Source: CAWUKT01 sp963923035
Lineage (GTDB): Bacteria > Bacteroidota > Bacteroidia > J057 > JADKCL01
Assembly: GCA_963923035.1 (NCBI GenBank)
Contig: CAWUKT010000004.1
Span: forward strand, 1-64,000
Length of the DNA stretch: 64,000 nt
Direction of reading: 5' to 3'
Below, one piece after another: positions 27,343-35,648 of the stretch (positions are counted from its first letter, which is position 1; every line of letters begins with the position of its first letter). The position numbers and the translations under genes are program-made. Under the pieces are notes generated by a model. That model searched no databases. It was not told where the DNA came from and saw only the letters and a list, made by a program, of their open reading frames with translations.

Positions 27343-27936
27343 ATGAGCTACTTCCGTCTCCCCCAGACCGACCTCGAACGTGAAATCGCCGGGTGTACCA
27401 TTTGTGCCGAACACCTCCCCAATCCTCCCAAACCCGTCGTACGACTCCCGGAGACCGCCCGGGTGGCCATCATTTCGCAGGCGCCGGGCCGACTCGCCCA
27501 CAATTCGGGGATTCCCTGGGACGATCCGAGTGGGAAGCGGCTGCGCAAGTGGCTCGGCGTGGACGAAGCTACCTTCTACGAATCGGGCATCTTTGCGATC
27601 CTCCCCACCGGATTCTGCTTTCCGGGAACCGGCAAGAGTGGTGACCTTCCGCCCCGGCCCGAGTGCGCGCCCAAATGGCACACCCTGGCCTTGGAAGCCC
27701 TGCCCAATTTGGAGCTCAAGCTGATCATCGGCGCGTACGCGACGAAAAATTACCTGGGCAAACGCCGCAAGAAGAACCTCACCGAAACCGTACGCCATTT
27801 CAACGAATATTTGCCCGATATTTTCCCCCTCGTCCATCCCTCTCCCCGCAACATGATCTGGGAGCGCCGCAATCCCTGGTTCCTCGAAGACGTAGTGCCG
27901 CCCCTCCAAGCCATCATCCAAGAATTCCTGCCATGA
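27343..27936 (+). CDS. Uracil-DNA glycosylase family protein
   Basis: A 197-aa protein of the uracil-DNA glycosylase superfamily. The motif 'ISQAPGRLAHNSGIPWDDPSG' region (residues ~45-65) corresponds to the water-activating and substrate-binding loop of small family-4/5-like enzymes, and 'VHPSPRN' (residues ~165-171) to the DNA-intercalation motif. Two N-terminal Cys in GCTICAEHLP recall the iron-sulphur ligands of family 4, but a full four-Cys set is not evident, so a cluster is uncertain. Proteins of this type excise uracil or other damaged bases in repair. Its stop overlaps by 4 bases the start of the HAD gene (ATGA), so the two are coupled. Confidence 0.85.
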   Translation: MSYFRLPQTDLEREIAGCTICAEHLPNPPKPVVRLPETARVAIISQAPGRLAHNSGIPWDDPSGKRLRKWLGVDEATFYESGIFAILPTGFCFPGTGKSGDLPPRPECAPKWHTLALEALPNLELKLIIGAYATKNYLGKRRKKNLTETVRHFNEYLPDIFPLVHPSPRNMIWERRNPWFLEDVVPPLQAIIQEFLP

Positions 27937-28565
27937 GTTCCATCGACACCCACCGGGTCCAAGGCATCGTTTTCGACCTTTTCAATACGCTGATCCACAT
28001 CACCGCGAAGGTCGATCCCTACCGCCGCCTGCTGCGGGAACTCGGCTTTACCTACGGCCAAATCGAACGGCGGCGCGGCGATTTGATGAGCCAACCCATT
28101 GGCGACAAGACCCACATGACCCACTGGTTGGCCCCCGAACGACCCGTTCCTGGCTACGACTTCGACCACGACCTCCTCGTCGAATTGAATTCCTGCCGCA
28201 TTTACCCCGATTCCCGTTCCACACTCCGACATTTGTCCCAGCGCCTCCCCATTTTCCTCCTCTCCAACATCACCACCCACTACAAGGCACCCTTTTTCCG
28301 CCTCGGCCTCGAACCCTATTTCCAACAGGTTTTCTTTTCCTGCGACCTCGGCTTCATCAAACCCGATGTCCAACTGTTCCATCTCGTACAAGAACAAACC
28401 GGAATCGCGGCTGAAAATTTGCTGATGGTCGGCGACAGTCCCCGCTCCGATTACGAAGGCGGGCGCAAGGCCGGCATGCAATCGGTGCTACTGGATCGGA
28501 CGGGAAGGTGGAATGAAGGGGTGCGGATCAATGACCTGGAAACGCTGGTGGCGTGGTGGCCATGA
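27933..28565 (+). CDS. HAD-family hydrolase
   Basis: A 210-aa haloacid dehalogenase-superfamily protein. Motif I is D15-L-F-N-T (VFDLFNTL): the nucleophile Asp is kept but the second Asp is replaced by Phe, as in several dehalogenase-like and putative phosphatase branches. Motif II is in LLSNI, motif III Lys in FIKPD, motif IV in MVGDSPRSDYEG. Residues 20-90 give a small helical cap. ATG 27933 overlaps the preceding gene by 4 bases; the upstream in-frame Met at 27663 would lie inside it. Substrate unknown; a phosphatase-type role is likely but the lost second Asp makes this uncertain. It ends next to the stop of the convergent redoxin gene. Confidence 0.88.
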   Translation: MSSIDTHRVQGIVFDLFNTLIHITAKVDPYRRLLRELGFTYGQIERRRGDLMSQPIGDKTHMTHWLAPERPVPGYDFDHDLLVELNSCRIYPDSRSTLRHLSQRLPIFLLSNITTHYKAPFFRLGLEPYFQQVFFSCDLGFIKPDVQLFHLVQEQTGIAAENLLMVGDSPRSDYEGGRKAGMQSVLLDRTGRWNEGVRINDLETLVAWWP

Positions 28566-29120
28566 TCAATCGAAATCAATGAAACAACCGATGGGCTCGA
28601 TGTAGGCCGTCCCAATGGATTCGCCCGCCAGGATGGCCTGGACGGCATCCTGCAGGTAATTCGCCGTCGCCCGACGGCGGTGGCGGCCCAGGGCGTAGTA
28701 GAAATTGTTGAGGGCGCCCTGGTAGCGGATTTGGCCATCGGAGTCGATCACCAGGACCTCGGGCGTCACCGTCGCCCCGAAAGATGCCGCAACCGAAGCG
28801 GTAGAATCGTGGAGAATGGGAAAATTGAGAGCGAAATCTTCCTTAAAGCCACCGAGGGCGGTACCATCGGTTTCGGCCGACACGTAGATACCCGTGATGG
28901 AGAGGACCTCCTCGGGAAACGAATCCCGCAGCGTCACTACGTGGTGAACCATGTTTTGGCAGGCCGGACAGTCCTCGATGAAGAAAAAGAGGACGTTGAC
29001 CTTGTGGTGGGCGAAATCGGCGCGCAAGGCGGCCTCGTCCAGGTCCACGACCTGGCCCCAGGCTCCCTGGCTCAGCAAGAGGGCCAGTAGCAAAGCCGCG
29101 ATATGCCGTCCATATTTCAT
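28566..29120 (-). CDS. Periplasmic redoxin/thioredoxin-like protein
   Basis: A 184-aa exported protein (signal peptide ends near GAWGQ) with a thioredoxin-like fold. The redox pair is C51-P-A-C54 after 'NVLFFFIED', and the cis-Pro loop is 'GATVTPEVLVID'. The segment 'ALRADFAHHKVNVLFF' and the 'DFALNFPILHDS' strand match AhpC/TSA-type redoxins of Bacteroidota rather than TlpA. Its start overlaps by one base the stop of the cytochrome c-copper monooxygenase gene (TGATG), so the two are co-translated. Inference: it keeps the copper enzyme's Cys or metal sites reduced, or delivers electrons, in the periplasm. Confidence 0.88.
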   Translation of the reverse strand: MKYGRHIAALLLALLLSQGAWGQVVDLDEAALRADFAHHKVNVLFFFIEDCPACQNMVHHVVTLRDSFPEEVLSITGIYVSAETDGTALGGFKEDFALNFPILHDSTASVAASFGATVTPEVLVIDSDGQIRYQGALNNFYYALGRHRRRATANYLQDAVQAILAGESIGTAYIEPIGCFIDFD

Positions 29121-30487
29121 CAGAAGACTTTGACGGGATTGAGGGCCTCATCGCCCGGCTGGTAGGGCGTCCCGTACAGCAAGAAAACAAGCATTTCCAC
29201 ATCCGCCGAGATGCCAAACCCGACGTCCACCGGAGGATCGTTGGGTTGGGTGGGATTGTCGACCGTATTGTCGTAGACCACATCGAAGAAGACCGTGCTG
29301 CCGCCGGGAATGAAAATGGGATGCTCAAACATGAACTTGTTCTGCCAGAGGTAATCCCAATCGTCCATTTGGAGGATTTCGATCTTGCGGCCGTACTTTG
29401 TGATCGCGTAGGCGTGCGCCCGCTTGGCCATGAAGTGCATGTGCGGCATGACCCCAAACAGCGAAAAATCCTCCGCGATGTACCGCTCAATCGACTGTGT
29501 CACAATCGAATCCGCCGGCACATCCAGTTCCTCATTCGTATTGATGTCCCAAATCACCGCGCGGGTCTCCGGCTCCTTCGTCTCGTACAGGCGCACCGTC
29601 CGTAATTCCTCGTGCCCTTTGAAGCCCTCCGCATAGTGGACCTGAATCAGCAGGCTCGACCCCGCCGGGATATCGTAGGCAAATCCTTTCGTATAGCGCA
29701 TGGGCCGATTGCCCTTGTTCCACGTATCCAGTGTCAACCAACCCTCCTGGAGCCGCCCTTCATGGCATTCCATCCCCTGCGACTGCCCATTCAGATAGCC
29801 CCTCGGACTCACAAAAATGGTCACATGGTGGACCGCCGCGATATTGTCCGAAATGAACTCCACCATGCCCACCTTGATGTCCTCTTCCAGGCCCAGGTCC
29901 AGCGTAAAGCACTGGTACAGGTCGCCGTTCTCGTAAATGGTGAAGGGCTCGTCCCAGGTATATTCGTGGAGGATAAAATCGTTGACGTCGCGGCCCGTTT
30001 CCGGGTCCACAATTTCCGCCTGCATGTCTTCCCGCGGTGCCTCGGCGCCCTGGTTCAACCACGACACGATCGCCTCCTTCTCCCCCTTCGTGATCTTGGG
30101 CGCGTTGGCGAAGTGTCCCTTCTCACTCACCGCCGTCCAGGGCGGCATGATCCCTCCCTCGATGGCTTTCTGCACCGTTTTGGCCTTGCGGCGGACCTCT
30201 TCGTAATTGGTCAGCGAAAAGGGCCCCGGACCGGAGGGATTGTGGCAAGGCGCGCAGTGCTGGAAGACCAGGCTCAGGGCCCATTCGGGAGAAATGCGTT
30301 GGTTGACGGGCTGGACCGTGCGGTCGCTGTGGTAATCCATCCGGGTGGCCCGGTAGATGTCCAGCTGTTGGTGGGCTTCCGCGCGGTGAATCTGACGTTG
30401 AGCGGCAACGACCTCTGGCGCCTGGGCATTCACGCCCATCGCCCATCCCATGCCCAGTAACAGGCTCCAAATCACCGCTTTCGTCAT
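29120..30487 (-). CDS. Cytochrome c fused to a PHM/DBM-type copper monooxygenase-like domain
   Basis: A 455-aa exported protein. From ATG 30487 there is a signal peptide (ends near GVNAQ); ATG 30505 would put an acidic MLYFET ahead of it and is less likely. Residues ~65-150 are a class I-like cytochrome c with C78-A-P-C81-H82 and a probable axial Met114 (GGIMPPW). The C-terminal part carries all the copper ligands of peptidylglycine/dopamine monooxygenases: H220-H221 and H284 (first site), H349-x-H351 and M432 (second site, VEMLVF). Known enzymes of that family hydroxylate substrates using O2 and two coppers. The substrate is unknown; the haem domain could supply the electrons that ascorbate supplies in animals. 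Co-translated with the redoxin. Confidence 0.85.
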   Translation of the reverse strand: MTKAVIWSLLLGMGWAMGVNAQAPEVVAAQRQIHRAEAHQQLDIYRATRMDYHSDRTVQPVNQRISPEWALSLVFQHCAPCHNPSGPGPFSLTNYEEVRRKAKTVQKAIEGGIMPPWTAVSEKGHFANAPKITKGEKEAIVSWLNQGAEAPREDMQAEIVDPETGRDVNDFILHEYTWDEPFTIYENGDLYQCFTLDLGLEEDIKVGMVEFISDNIAAVHHVTIFVSPRGYLNGQSQGMECHEGRLQEGWLTLDTWNKGNRPMRYTKGFAYDIPAGSSLLIQVHYAEGFKGHEELRTVRLYETKEPETRAVIWDINTNEELDVPADSIVTQSIERYIAEDFSLFGVMPHMHFMAKRAHAYAITKYGRKIEILQMDDWDYLWQNKFMFEHPIFIPGGSTVFFDVVYDNTVDNPTQPNDPPVDVGFGISADVEMLVFLLYGTPYQPGDEALNPVKVF

Positions 30488-30505
30488 GGTTTCAAAATAG
30501 AGCAT

Positions 30506-31076
30506 TGCCCACCAAAATTCAAATGACGGGCCTCAATTTTAGCGGATTGGCCGCGGAGGGGGCCTTTTGAGGATCAGGGCGGTCCCGGCAGCTCACGCGG
30601 CCGGGCGGTCCCTCCGGCAGTCGCTCCGCTCACGCGGGAGCTCCACAACCGCCTCCGACACCTACCGCAAGCCCGCTTCGCTGGAGACTGGGCGCGGTCC
30701 GCGCGGGGGGGGGCAGGCTCGCTTCCTCAGATGGGCAGTCCGCTTCAGTTGGAGGCAAGCTCACTTCTCTCGAAGGCAAGCCAGCTTCACTTCAACCTAA
30801 GCCAGCTTCGGTCAAAGGCAAGCTCACTTCACTCCGAGGTAAGCTGGCTTACCTACGGGTTAGGACCTCCTAAGAATATTTAGAGATCACTTCAAATCCA
30901 GATCATTTATTTCCCCAATTCTCCATTTCACCCAATTTTCATTCCCCACCCTTTTTCCTCTCTTCCGTCCTCTCCACTCCTCCCCCCCTTTTTTCATTTT
31001 TTCCGCAAAAAAATCCCTGCGAACTGTAAGAATCCATTTTTCCATTGCTCTAACCCAATAAACAACCCCACACAAA
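30506..31076. other. Intergenic region with 21-bp repeats
   Basis: A 571-base gap between divergent genes. The first part (30560-30720) is very GC-rich and includes a run of nine G at 30705-30713. It is followed by the 21-bp tandem repeat, then an AT-rich and pyrimidine-rich stretch (about 30890-31076) that probably holds the promoter of the alpha/beta hydrolase gene. I see no convincing protein-coding gene. Confidence 0.6.
30713..30859. repeat. Degenerate 21-bp tandem repeat, seven units
   Basis: Units start at 30713, 30735, 30755, 30776, 30797, 30818 and 30839, i.e. spacings of 22, 20, 21, 21, 21 and 21. The core reads roughly GCAAGCYNRCTTCNNTNNNAG. One more degenerate copy starts at 30667. 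Since 21 is a multiple of three, one reading of the - strand gives 7-residue units like EVSLPPT and EAGLPSR, but a TGA interrupts it. There is no ribosome-binding context, so it is called non-coding. Confidence 0.8.
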
Positions 31077-31937
31077 ATGAAGAATAAGAAAATCATACTG
31101 CTGCTCATCGTCCTCTGGGGCATCTTTTGCACCTTCGGTTTTGGCCGGGGCTTCGAAGTCAAGGTCCAGGGCCAAGGTCCCGCCCTACTCCTCATTCCCG
31201 GACTGACTTGCTCGGGGGAGGTCTGGAATGAAACGGTGGACATGCTGAAAGACCACTACGAATGCCACGTGGTGACCATCGCTGGATTTGCGGGGGTCGA
31301 ACCCACCGAGGCGAACCGTAAAGCCTTTCTGGAATCGGTCCTCGGAGACCTGGAAAGCTATATCGGGGAACAGGACGGGCCGGTCTCTGTCATCGGACAC
31401 AGCATCGGAGGCTTCATGGGCATGAACCTCGCCGCCCGCCTGCCCAAGCAGGTTGAACGAGTCGTTGTCGTGGATTCCTACCCGCAGTTGGCGGGCTTTA
31501 TGATGGGAGAATCGGTCGACTACGACCTCCTCCGCCAACAGATGAGCGCCAGCCGCCCCTTCATGCTCGGCATCGCCGATTCGCTCTACGCCGCCCAGCA
31601 AACCGAATCCATGAAGGCCTCCATTCTGGATCAGGAGAAGGCCCTCCAGGTCGCCCAATGGGGCATTGACTCGGACCGCGCTACCATGCTCGCCGCCTAC
31701 GAGGAAGTCCTCCTCGCGGATATTCGCCCCGAATTGCCGCAAGTCGAAGCCCAGGTCCTCGTTCTCCAATCCTTCAACCACCTCCCCCTCTCCAAAAAGG
31801 AATGGAAGCAGTTGAACGAGCGCCAATTCGGCCAATTGGAGGGGGTTCAAATCCACCGCAACCATGAGGGCGGCCACTTCCTGATGTACGATGTCCCCAC
31901 CTGGTATGCCAATGAAATCCGTACCTTTCTGCTTTGA
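31077..31937 (+). CDS. Alpha/beta hydrolase
   Basis: A 286-aa alpha/beta hydrolase with an N-terminal hydrophobic segment (residues 5-21) that acts as signal peptide or anchor. The nucleophile elbow is G107-H-S109-I-G (VIGHSIGG) and the catalytic His is in 'NHEGGHFLMY'. The oxyanion region 'LLIPGLTCSGEVWN' is typical of the family. The substrate cannot be read from sequence. The stop overlaps the TTG start of the ECF sigma factor by 4 bases, so transcription and probably translation are coupled. The start ATG follows an AT-rich stretch. Codon use is like that of the neighbours. Confidence 0.9.
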   Translation: MKNKKIILLLIVLWGIFCTFGFGRGFEVKVQGQGPALLLIPGLTCSGEVWNETVDMLKDHYECHVVTIAGFAGVEPTEANRKAFLESVLGDLESYIGEQDGPVSVIGHSIGGFMGMNLAARLPKQVERVVVVDSYPQLAGFMMGESVDYDLLRQQMSASRPFMLGIADSLYAAQQTESMKASILDQEKALQVAQWGIDSDRATMLAAYEEVLLADIRPELPQVEAQVLVLQSFNHLPLSKKEWKQLNERQFGQLEGVQIHRNHEGGHFLMYDVPTWYANEIRTFLL

Positions 31938-32440
31938 GCCAGGACCTTCACACCCGATTCGCTGCGATCTACCAGTCCAACAAAGACCGGGTCTACCGCC
32001 TTTGTCGGAGCTATCTGGGCCCGGTTCCGGAGGTGGACGACCTCTTCCAGGAAGTCTTCCTCCGGGTCTGGGAACACCTGGAAGGATTCCGCGGCGAGGC
32101 CCAGGCCAGTACCTGGGTCTATCGGATCGCCGCCAATACCGCCCTGCTGTGGCGCAAGCGCCGCCAACGGCGCCAGCAACAAGAGCTGGTCTCAGATGAC
32201 TTGCCCCTGATGGTGGCCGAGGATACGCCCAGCGAAGCGCCTACGGCCCAATTGGAAGCCTTGTACCGGGCCATTGCCCGGCTGAAAGACATCGACCGAC
32301 TGCTGGTCGGGATGGCGCTCGAAGGGCTGACCTACGAAGAGATGGCCGAGGTGACCGGCCGCACCGTCAACTCCGTCGGTGTCAAGATGAACCGCATTCG
32401 CAAACGACTGAAAAAATACATGGAGGCCCCCCATGCCTGA
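31934..32440 (+). CDS. ECF-type sigma-70 family RNA polymerase sigma factor
   Basis: A 168-aa sigma factor with the two domains of the ECF group. Region 2 is residues ~15-85 ('FAAIYQSNKDRVYRLCRSYLG' as a start, 'VDDLFQEVFLRVWEHLEGFRG', 'STWVYRIAANTALLWRKRR') and region 4 is ~110-160 ('MALEGLTYEEMAEVTGRTVNSVGVKMNRIRKRLKKYM'), both quoted in pieces. It directs RNA polymerase to a specific promoter set in response to a signal. The start is TTG at 31934 within the preceding gene's stop (TTGA); no nearer ATG fits. The next gene, overlapping by 8 bases, encodes a small membrane protein that probably acts as its anti-sigma partner. Confidence 0.93.
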   Translation: MSQDLHTRFAAIYQSNKDRVYRLCRSYLGPVPEVDDLFQEVFLRVWEHLEGFRGEAQASTWVYRIAANTALLWRKRRQRRQQQELVSDDLPLMVAEDTPSEAPTAQLEALYRAIARLKDIDRLLVGMALEGLTYEEMAEVTGRTVNSVGVKMNRIRKRLKKYMEAPHA

Positions 32441-33020
32441 GTTCGAAGACCTACAACAACTGTGGCAATCCCAGTCCGCGCCGGTGGAACTGGATGCAGC
32501 AACCCGGGAAGGCATTGACCGGTTTCACCGCCGGACCCGCATCAGCAAACGGGTCCTGTACATCACGATGCCGGCCACCGTCGCCTATCTGGGGCTGATG
32601 ATCTACCTCTACGGCAGCTTTTGGTATACCCTTGGCATTGTGGTGACCATGGCCGCGATTGGCTTTTTCCTGTTTGCCTTCCAAAAATACCAGCGTCTCC
32701 TCCGTCCCATTCACCAACCCAAGGATACCCGCGCCTTTGCCCTGGCCCACCTCGACCAACTGGAGGCTTCCGACCGCTTTGCCCGCCGCACCTTTCCCCC
32801 TTATGCCCTGATTCTGTTGATTGGACTGAGCTTGAGTATCGTGGGATTCATCGAAGACCGGACCCTTGGCGAGCGGATCCTGTTCCATGCCGTCTATGCC
32901 GGAGGTCTGTCGGCCTTCTTCTATGGCATCTGGTGCGTGACCCAACGGCGTTGGAAACGGAAATTTGGGGGCTTGAAAGGGCGACTGGAGGCTGTTCTGG
33001 CGGAGGAAGAGGGAAAATGA
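32433..33020 (+). CDS. Small membrane protein, probable anti-sigma partner
   Basis: A 195-aa protein with a short cytoplasmic N-terminus ('MPEFEDLQQLWQSQ'), then about four hydrophobic segments (roughly 40-60, 63-82, 115-135, 143-160) and a basic C-terminus. No zinc-binding anti-sigma motif (HxxxCxxC) is visible. The call rests on context: it starts 8 bases before the end of the ECF sigma gene and is thus coupled to it, and the N-terminal 'LQQLWQSQ' resembles the start of many Bacteroidota membrane proteins encoded next to ECF sigma factors. A non-regulatory membrane role cannot be excluded. Confidence 0.65.
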   Translation: MPEFEDLQQLWQSQSAPVELDAATREGIDRFHRRTRISKRVLYITMPATVAYLGLMIYLYGSFWYTLGIVVTMAAIGFFLFAFQKYQRLLRPIHQPKDTRAFALAHLDQLEASDRFARRTFPPYALILLIGLSLSIVGFIEDRTLGERILFHAVYAGGLSAFFYGIWCVTQRRWKRKFGGLKGRLEAVLAEEEGK

Positions 33021-33074
33021 GTGACGGAAAGCGAAAAAAACTGTACCTTTCTTCGACAAATAACCCCTGAACCT

Positions 33075-34148
33075 ATGACCCGTGTTACCCGCCGCCGCAA
33101 ACGCCGTCGCTTTGCCTTCCTGACCATCCTGGTGGTCCTCGTTGGAACCTATTTCCTGGGGCCCCGGATCAGTTTTGAGGCTGTTGATCCGACAATTCAG
33201 CCGGTCGCGGTCTCGTTGGCGGACCTGGAAGGGTATATCACGGACAAAGAAGGCAAGGTGGAAGGCCTGCGCCCCGACAATACCAGCCGGATCATCTGGG
33301 CCAACGATACGGCCCCGGCCCTGACGGAATACTCGGTGGTCTTTCTGCATGGGTTTTCGGCCAGTCCGGAGGCGGGCGACCCCGTGGTGCCCGACTTTGC
33401 CAAACGCTACGGCATGAACGTATATATGCCCAGACTGGCTGGTCATGGCTTTGTGACCAAGGAGTCATTTGCCGAGTTGACACCAGCGGCGCTGGTGAAT
33501 ACCGCCAAGGATGCGCTGGCCATTGGCAAGGTGATGGGCAAGAAGACCATTGTCTTTGGGTCGTCCACAGGATGCACGCTGGCCATGTACCTCGCGGCCC
33601 ACAATCCTGAATATGTCCACAGCCTCTTCCTCTATTCTCCCAACGTAGAACTTGCCGACCCGAACGCCAAGCTGCTCACCGGCCCTTGGGGCGAACAATT
33701 GGCGCGGCAACTGATTGGGGATTACCGGAAAATTCCGGAGCCATACAAGGAAGGCTACGCTCAATACTGGACGACTGAGTACCGGGTTGAGGGCCTGTTT
33801 GCCCTCCAAGCCCTGTTGGACATGACGATGACCGAGGAGACCTTTTCCAAGATTACCCAACCGACCTTCATGTGTTATTACCGCCAGGACGAGGAGCACA
33901 AGGACGATGTCATTTCCATCCCCGCCGCGCGGGCAGCCCTGGCCCAGTTCGGCACTCCTGAGGGGCAAACGTGGACGGTCTCCCTATCCGATGTGGGTTG
34001 TCACCCCATGTTGAACCGTTTCCTTCCCACCACGACAGTGACCTTGGAAAAGCAGACGTACGCTTTTGCGGAAGAGGTCTTGGGGCTGGAAGCGCCGGTG
34101 CCGGTGTTCGAGGAACCGCCGTTGGAGATTGGGATCATCGCCGATTGA
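33075..34148 (+). CDS. Membrane-anchored or exported alpha/beta hydrolase
   Basis: A 357-aa protein with a very basic N-terminus (TRRRKRRR), one hydrophobic segment (about 14-29) as anchor or signal, and an alpha/beta hydrolase domain. The nucleophile is S164 in G162-S-S-T-G166; 'VVFLHGFSASPEAGD' is the oxyanion strand; the acid/base His is in 'DVGCHPMLNR'. ATG 33075 is preferred over the GTG at 33021, which directly abuts the previous stop. It lies 54 bases after the membrane protein gene and may be part of the same transcript. The substrate is not evident; a carboxylesterase or lipase-like activity is plausible. Confidence 0.85.
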   Translation: MTRVTRRRKRRRFAFLTILVVLVGTYFLGPRISFEAVDPTIQPVAVSLADLEGYITDKEGKVEGLRPDNTSRIIWANDTAPALTEYSVVFLHGFSASPEAGDPVVPDFAKRYGMNVYMPRLAGHGFVTKESFAELTPAALVNTAKDALAIGKVMGKKTIVFGSSTGCTLAMYLAAHNPEYVHSLFLYSPNVELADPNAKLLTGPWGEQLARQLIGDYRKIPEPYKEGYAQYWTTEYRVEGLFALQALLDMTMTEETFSKITQPTFMCYYRQDEEHKDDVISIPAARAALAQFGTPEGQTWTVSLSDVGCHPMLNRFLPTTTVTLEKQTYAFAEEVLGLEAPVPVFEEPPLEIGIIAD

Positions 34149-34234
34149 GGCACGTGTAATTTCCGCCCCGTTTTTCCCCTTTGCCAAACCCGCCATTCTT
34201 CTTAACTTCCCTCCTTGTTTGCTAGGAAAAGATT

Positions 34235-35620
34235 TTGAAACTGCGCGGTATCCATATTTTCACCTTGGTGGCCCTCTTAGGGCTGTTTGTGCCGGCCTGG
34301 TCCCAGGATCGTCTGGAGTCCATTGTGCGGCGGGTGGATGCGCGCTTTTCCAAAATGGCCGATCAGGATGGCTTTTCGGGGGTGATTTATGTGGGGAAAG
34401 GGGAAAAAGAGCTGCTGAACAAGGGCTACGGCTGGGCCAATCCGAAGAAAAAAGAACCCAATTCGCCGGAGAAACGGTTTATGATTGCTTCGGTGAGCAA
34501 GGCCTTCACCGCGGCGGCGATCCTGCAATTGCAGGAAGCAGGGCAATTGGACGTCCACGCGCCCATTGGCACCTATCTTCCCGACTATCCTCACTGGAAC
34601 GGTGAAAACATCACCCTCCACCATTTGCTTACCCATACCTCCGGCATCCCCGACTACATCAACGACTTTCCCCTCGAATTCAAAATCCGTCAGGTTCTGG
34701 GTTGGACCCCGACCAAAGACGACCTGATCAGTACCTTCCAGGACCGTCCGCTGAATTTCTACCCCGGCGAAGGATTTAAATACTCCAATTCCGGCTACGT
34801 TCTGCTGGCCAAGGTCATCGAGAATGTCACCGGCGAAGATTACGATACTTACCTCTGGAACCATATTCTGGAGCCGCTCGGCATGGAACGTTCCGGTCTG
34901 GGCGATTTCAACCTGATTGGGAACCGCGCCGTGGCCCACCAGGGCAGCTCCACGCGCCACAAGGTCATCAACAATTTCAAGTACCAGTGGATTTACGGCA
35001 TGGGCGAAATGTATGCGACCGCCAGTGACCTCCACCGGTGGTTGGTTTCGTTCCAGGACGACCGCATCCTGTCGGATTCGTCCCGGAAACAGATGTTCAC
35101 GCCCTTCCACAACAACTACGCCTACGGCTGGCATATCCTGGACGCCCACGGCCACCTGCAATATTCGCACGGCGGCTACCTCCCCGGCTGGAATTCGTAT
35201 GTGTTCTACTACCCGGAGGACACCTTGTCCTTGGTGATCCTGAGCAACAATGACAATACGAATCCCCTGGTCATGGGCCAGGAGGTGACCGAGGTCCTGT
35301 TCCGCAACGAGCTCCACCTGCTCGAAGAATTCAGCGCCCCCGGACAAATCGCCGGCCGCTACGCCCCAGTCGAGGCCCCGGCTGCCCCCGCCCCCATCGA
35401 GGCCGAAATCCTCACCGTCAATTCCCACCAGGGCAACCTGGAACTGCGGACGCCGGTGGGCGAAACCCTCTACTTTATTCCCAGCGACGAAGGCTGGAAG
35501 GAAGAATCCAATGGCGGCCTCAACCTCAGCTTTCAAAACGACAACAATCGCATCCTCCTCGAAGTGACCAAAGACGGCCAGCACTGGCAGTGGCAGAAGC
35601 TGAGGGGGGGATGGGAATAG
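34235..35620 (+). CDS. Beta-lactamase-family serine hydrolase (exported)
   Basis: A 461-aa exported protein of the class C beta-lactamase/penicillin-binding serine hydrolase family. Signal peptide ends near PAWSQ. The three active-site motifs are S86-V-S-K89 (IASVSKAFT), Y183-S-N185 (FKYSNSGY) and HGG (QYSHGGYLPG). After the catalytic domain (about 30-375) there is a C-terminal beta domain (~380-461) as in many D-peptidase or esterase members. The start is TTG at 34235 with AGGAAAAG just upstream. Real substrates of this family vary (D-peptides, esters), so resistance should not be assumed. Independent of the upstream hydrolase (86-base gap). Confidence 0.92.
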   Translation: MKLRGIHIFTLVALLGLFVPAWSQDRLESIVRRVDARFSKMADQDGFSGVIYVGKGEKELLNKGYGWANPKKKEPNSPEKRFMIASVSKAFTAAAILQLQEAGQLDVHAPIGTYLPDYPHWNGENITLHHLLTHTSGIPDYINDFPLEFKIRQVLGWTPTKDDLISTFQDRPLNFYPGEGFKYSNSGYVLLAKVIENVTGEDYDTYLWNHILEPLGMERSGLGDFNLIGNRAVAHQGSSTRHKVINNFKYQWIYGMGEMYATASDLHRWLVSFQDDRILSDSSRKQMFTPFHNNYAYGWHILDAHGHLQYSHGGYLPGWNSYVFYYPEDTLSLVILSNNDNTNPLVMGQEVTEVLFRNELHLLEEFSAPGQIAGRYAPVEAPAAPAPIEAEILTVNSHQGNLELRTPVGETLYFIPSDEGWKEESNGGLNLSFQNDNNRILLEVTKDGQHWQWQKLRGGWE

Positions 35621-35648
35621 AATTTGCACCCACACCAACTTACATTTC

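Noticed and set aside
30567..30800. A 77-codon frame through the 21-bp repeat region
   Set aside because: Low-complexity Arg/Ser-rich translation, no ribosome-binding context and no similarity to known proteins; the repeat is better described as DNA.
31842..31858. A tRNA T-arm-like string (GGGTTCAAATCCAC)
   Set aside because: It lies inside the alpha/beta hydrolase coding region, and no acceptor stem or D-arm can be folded around it.
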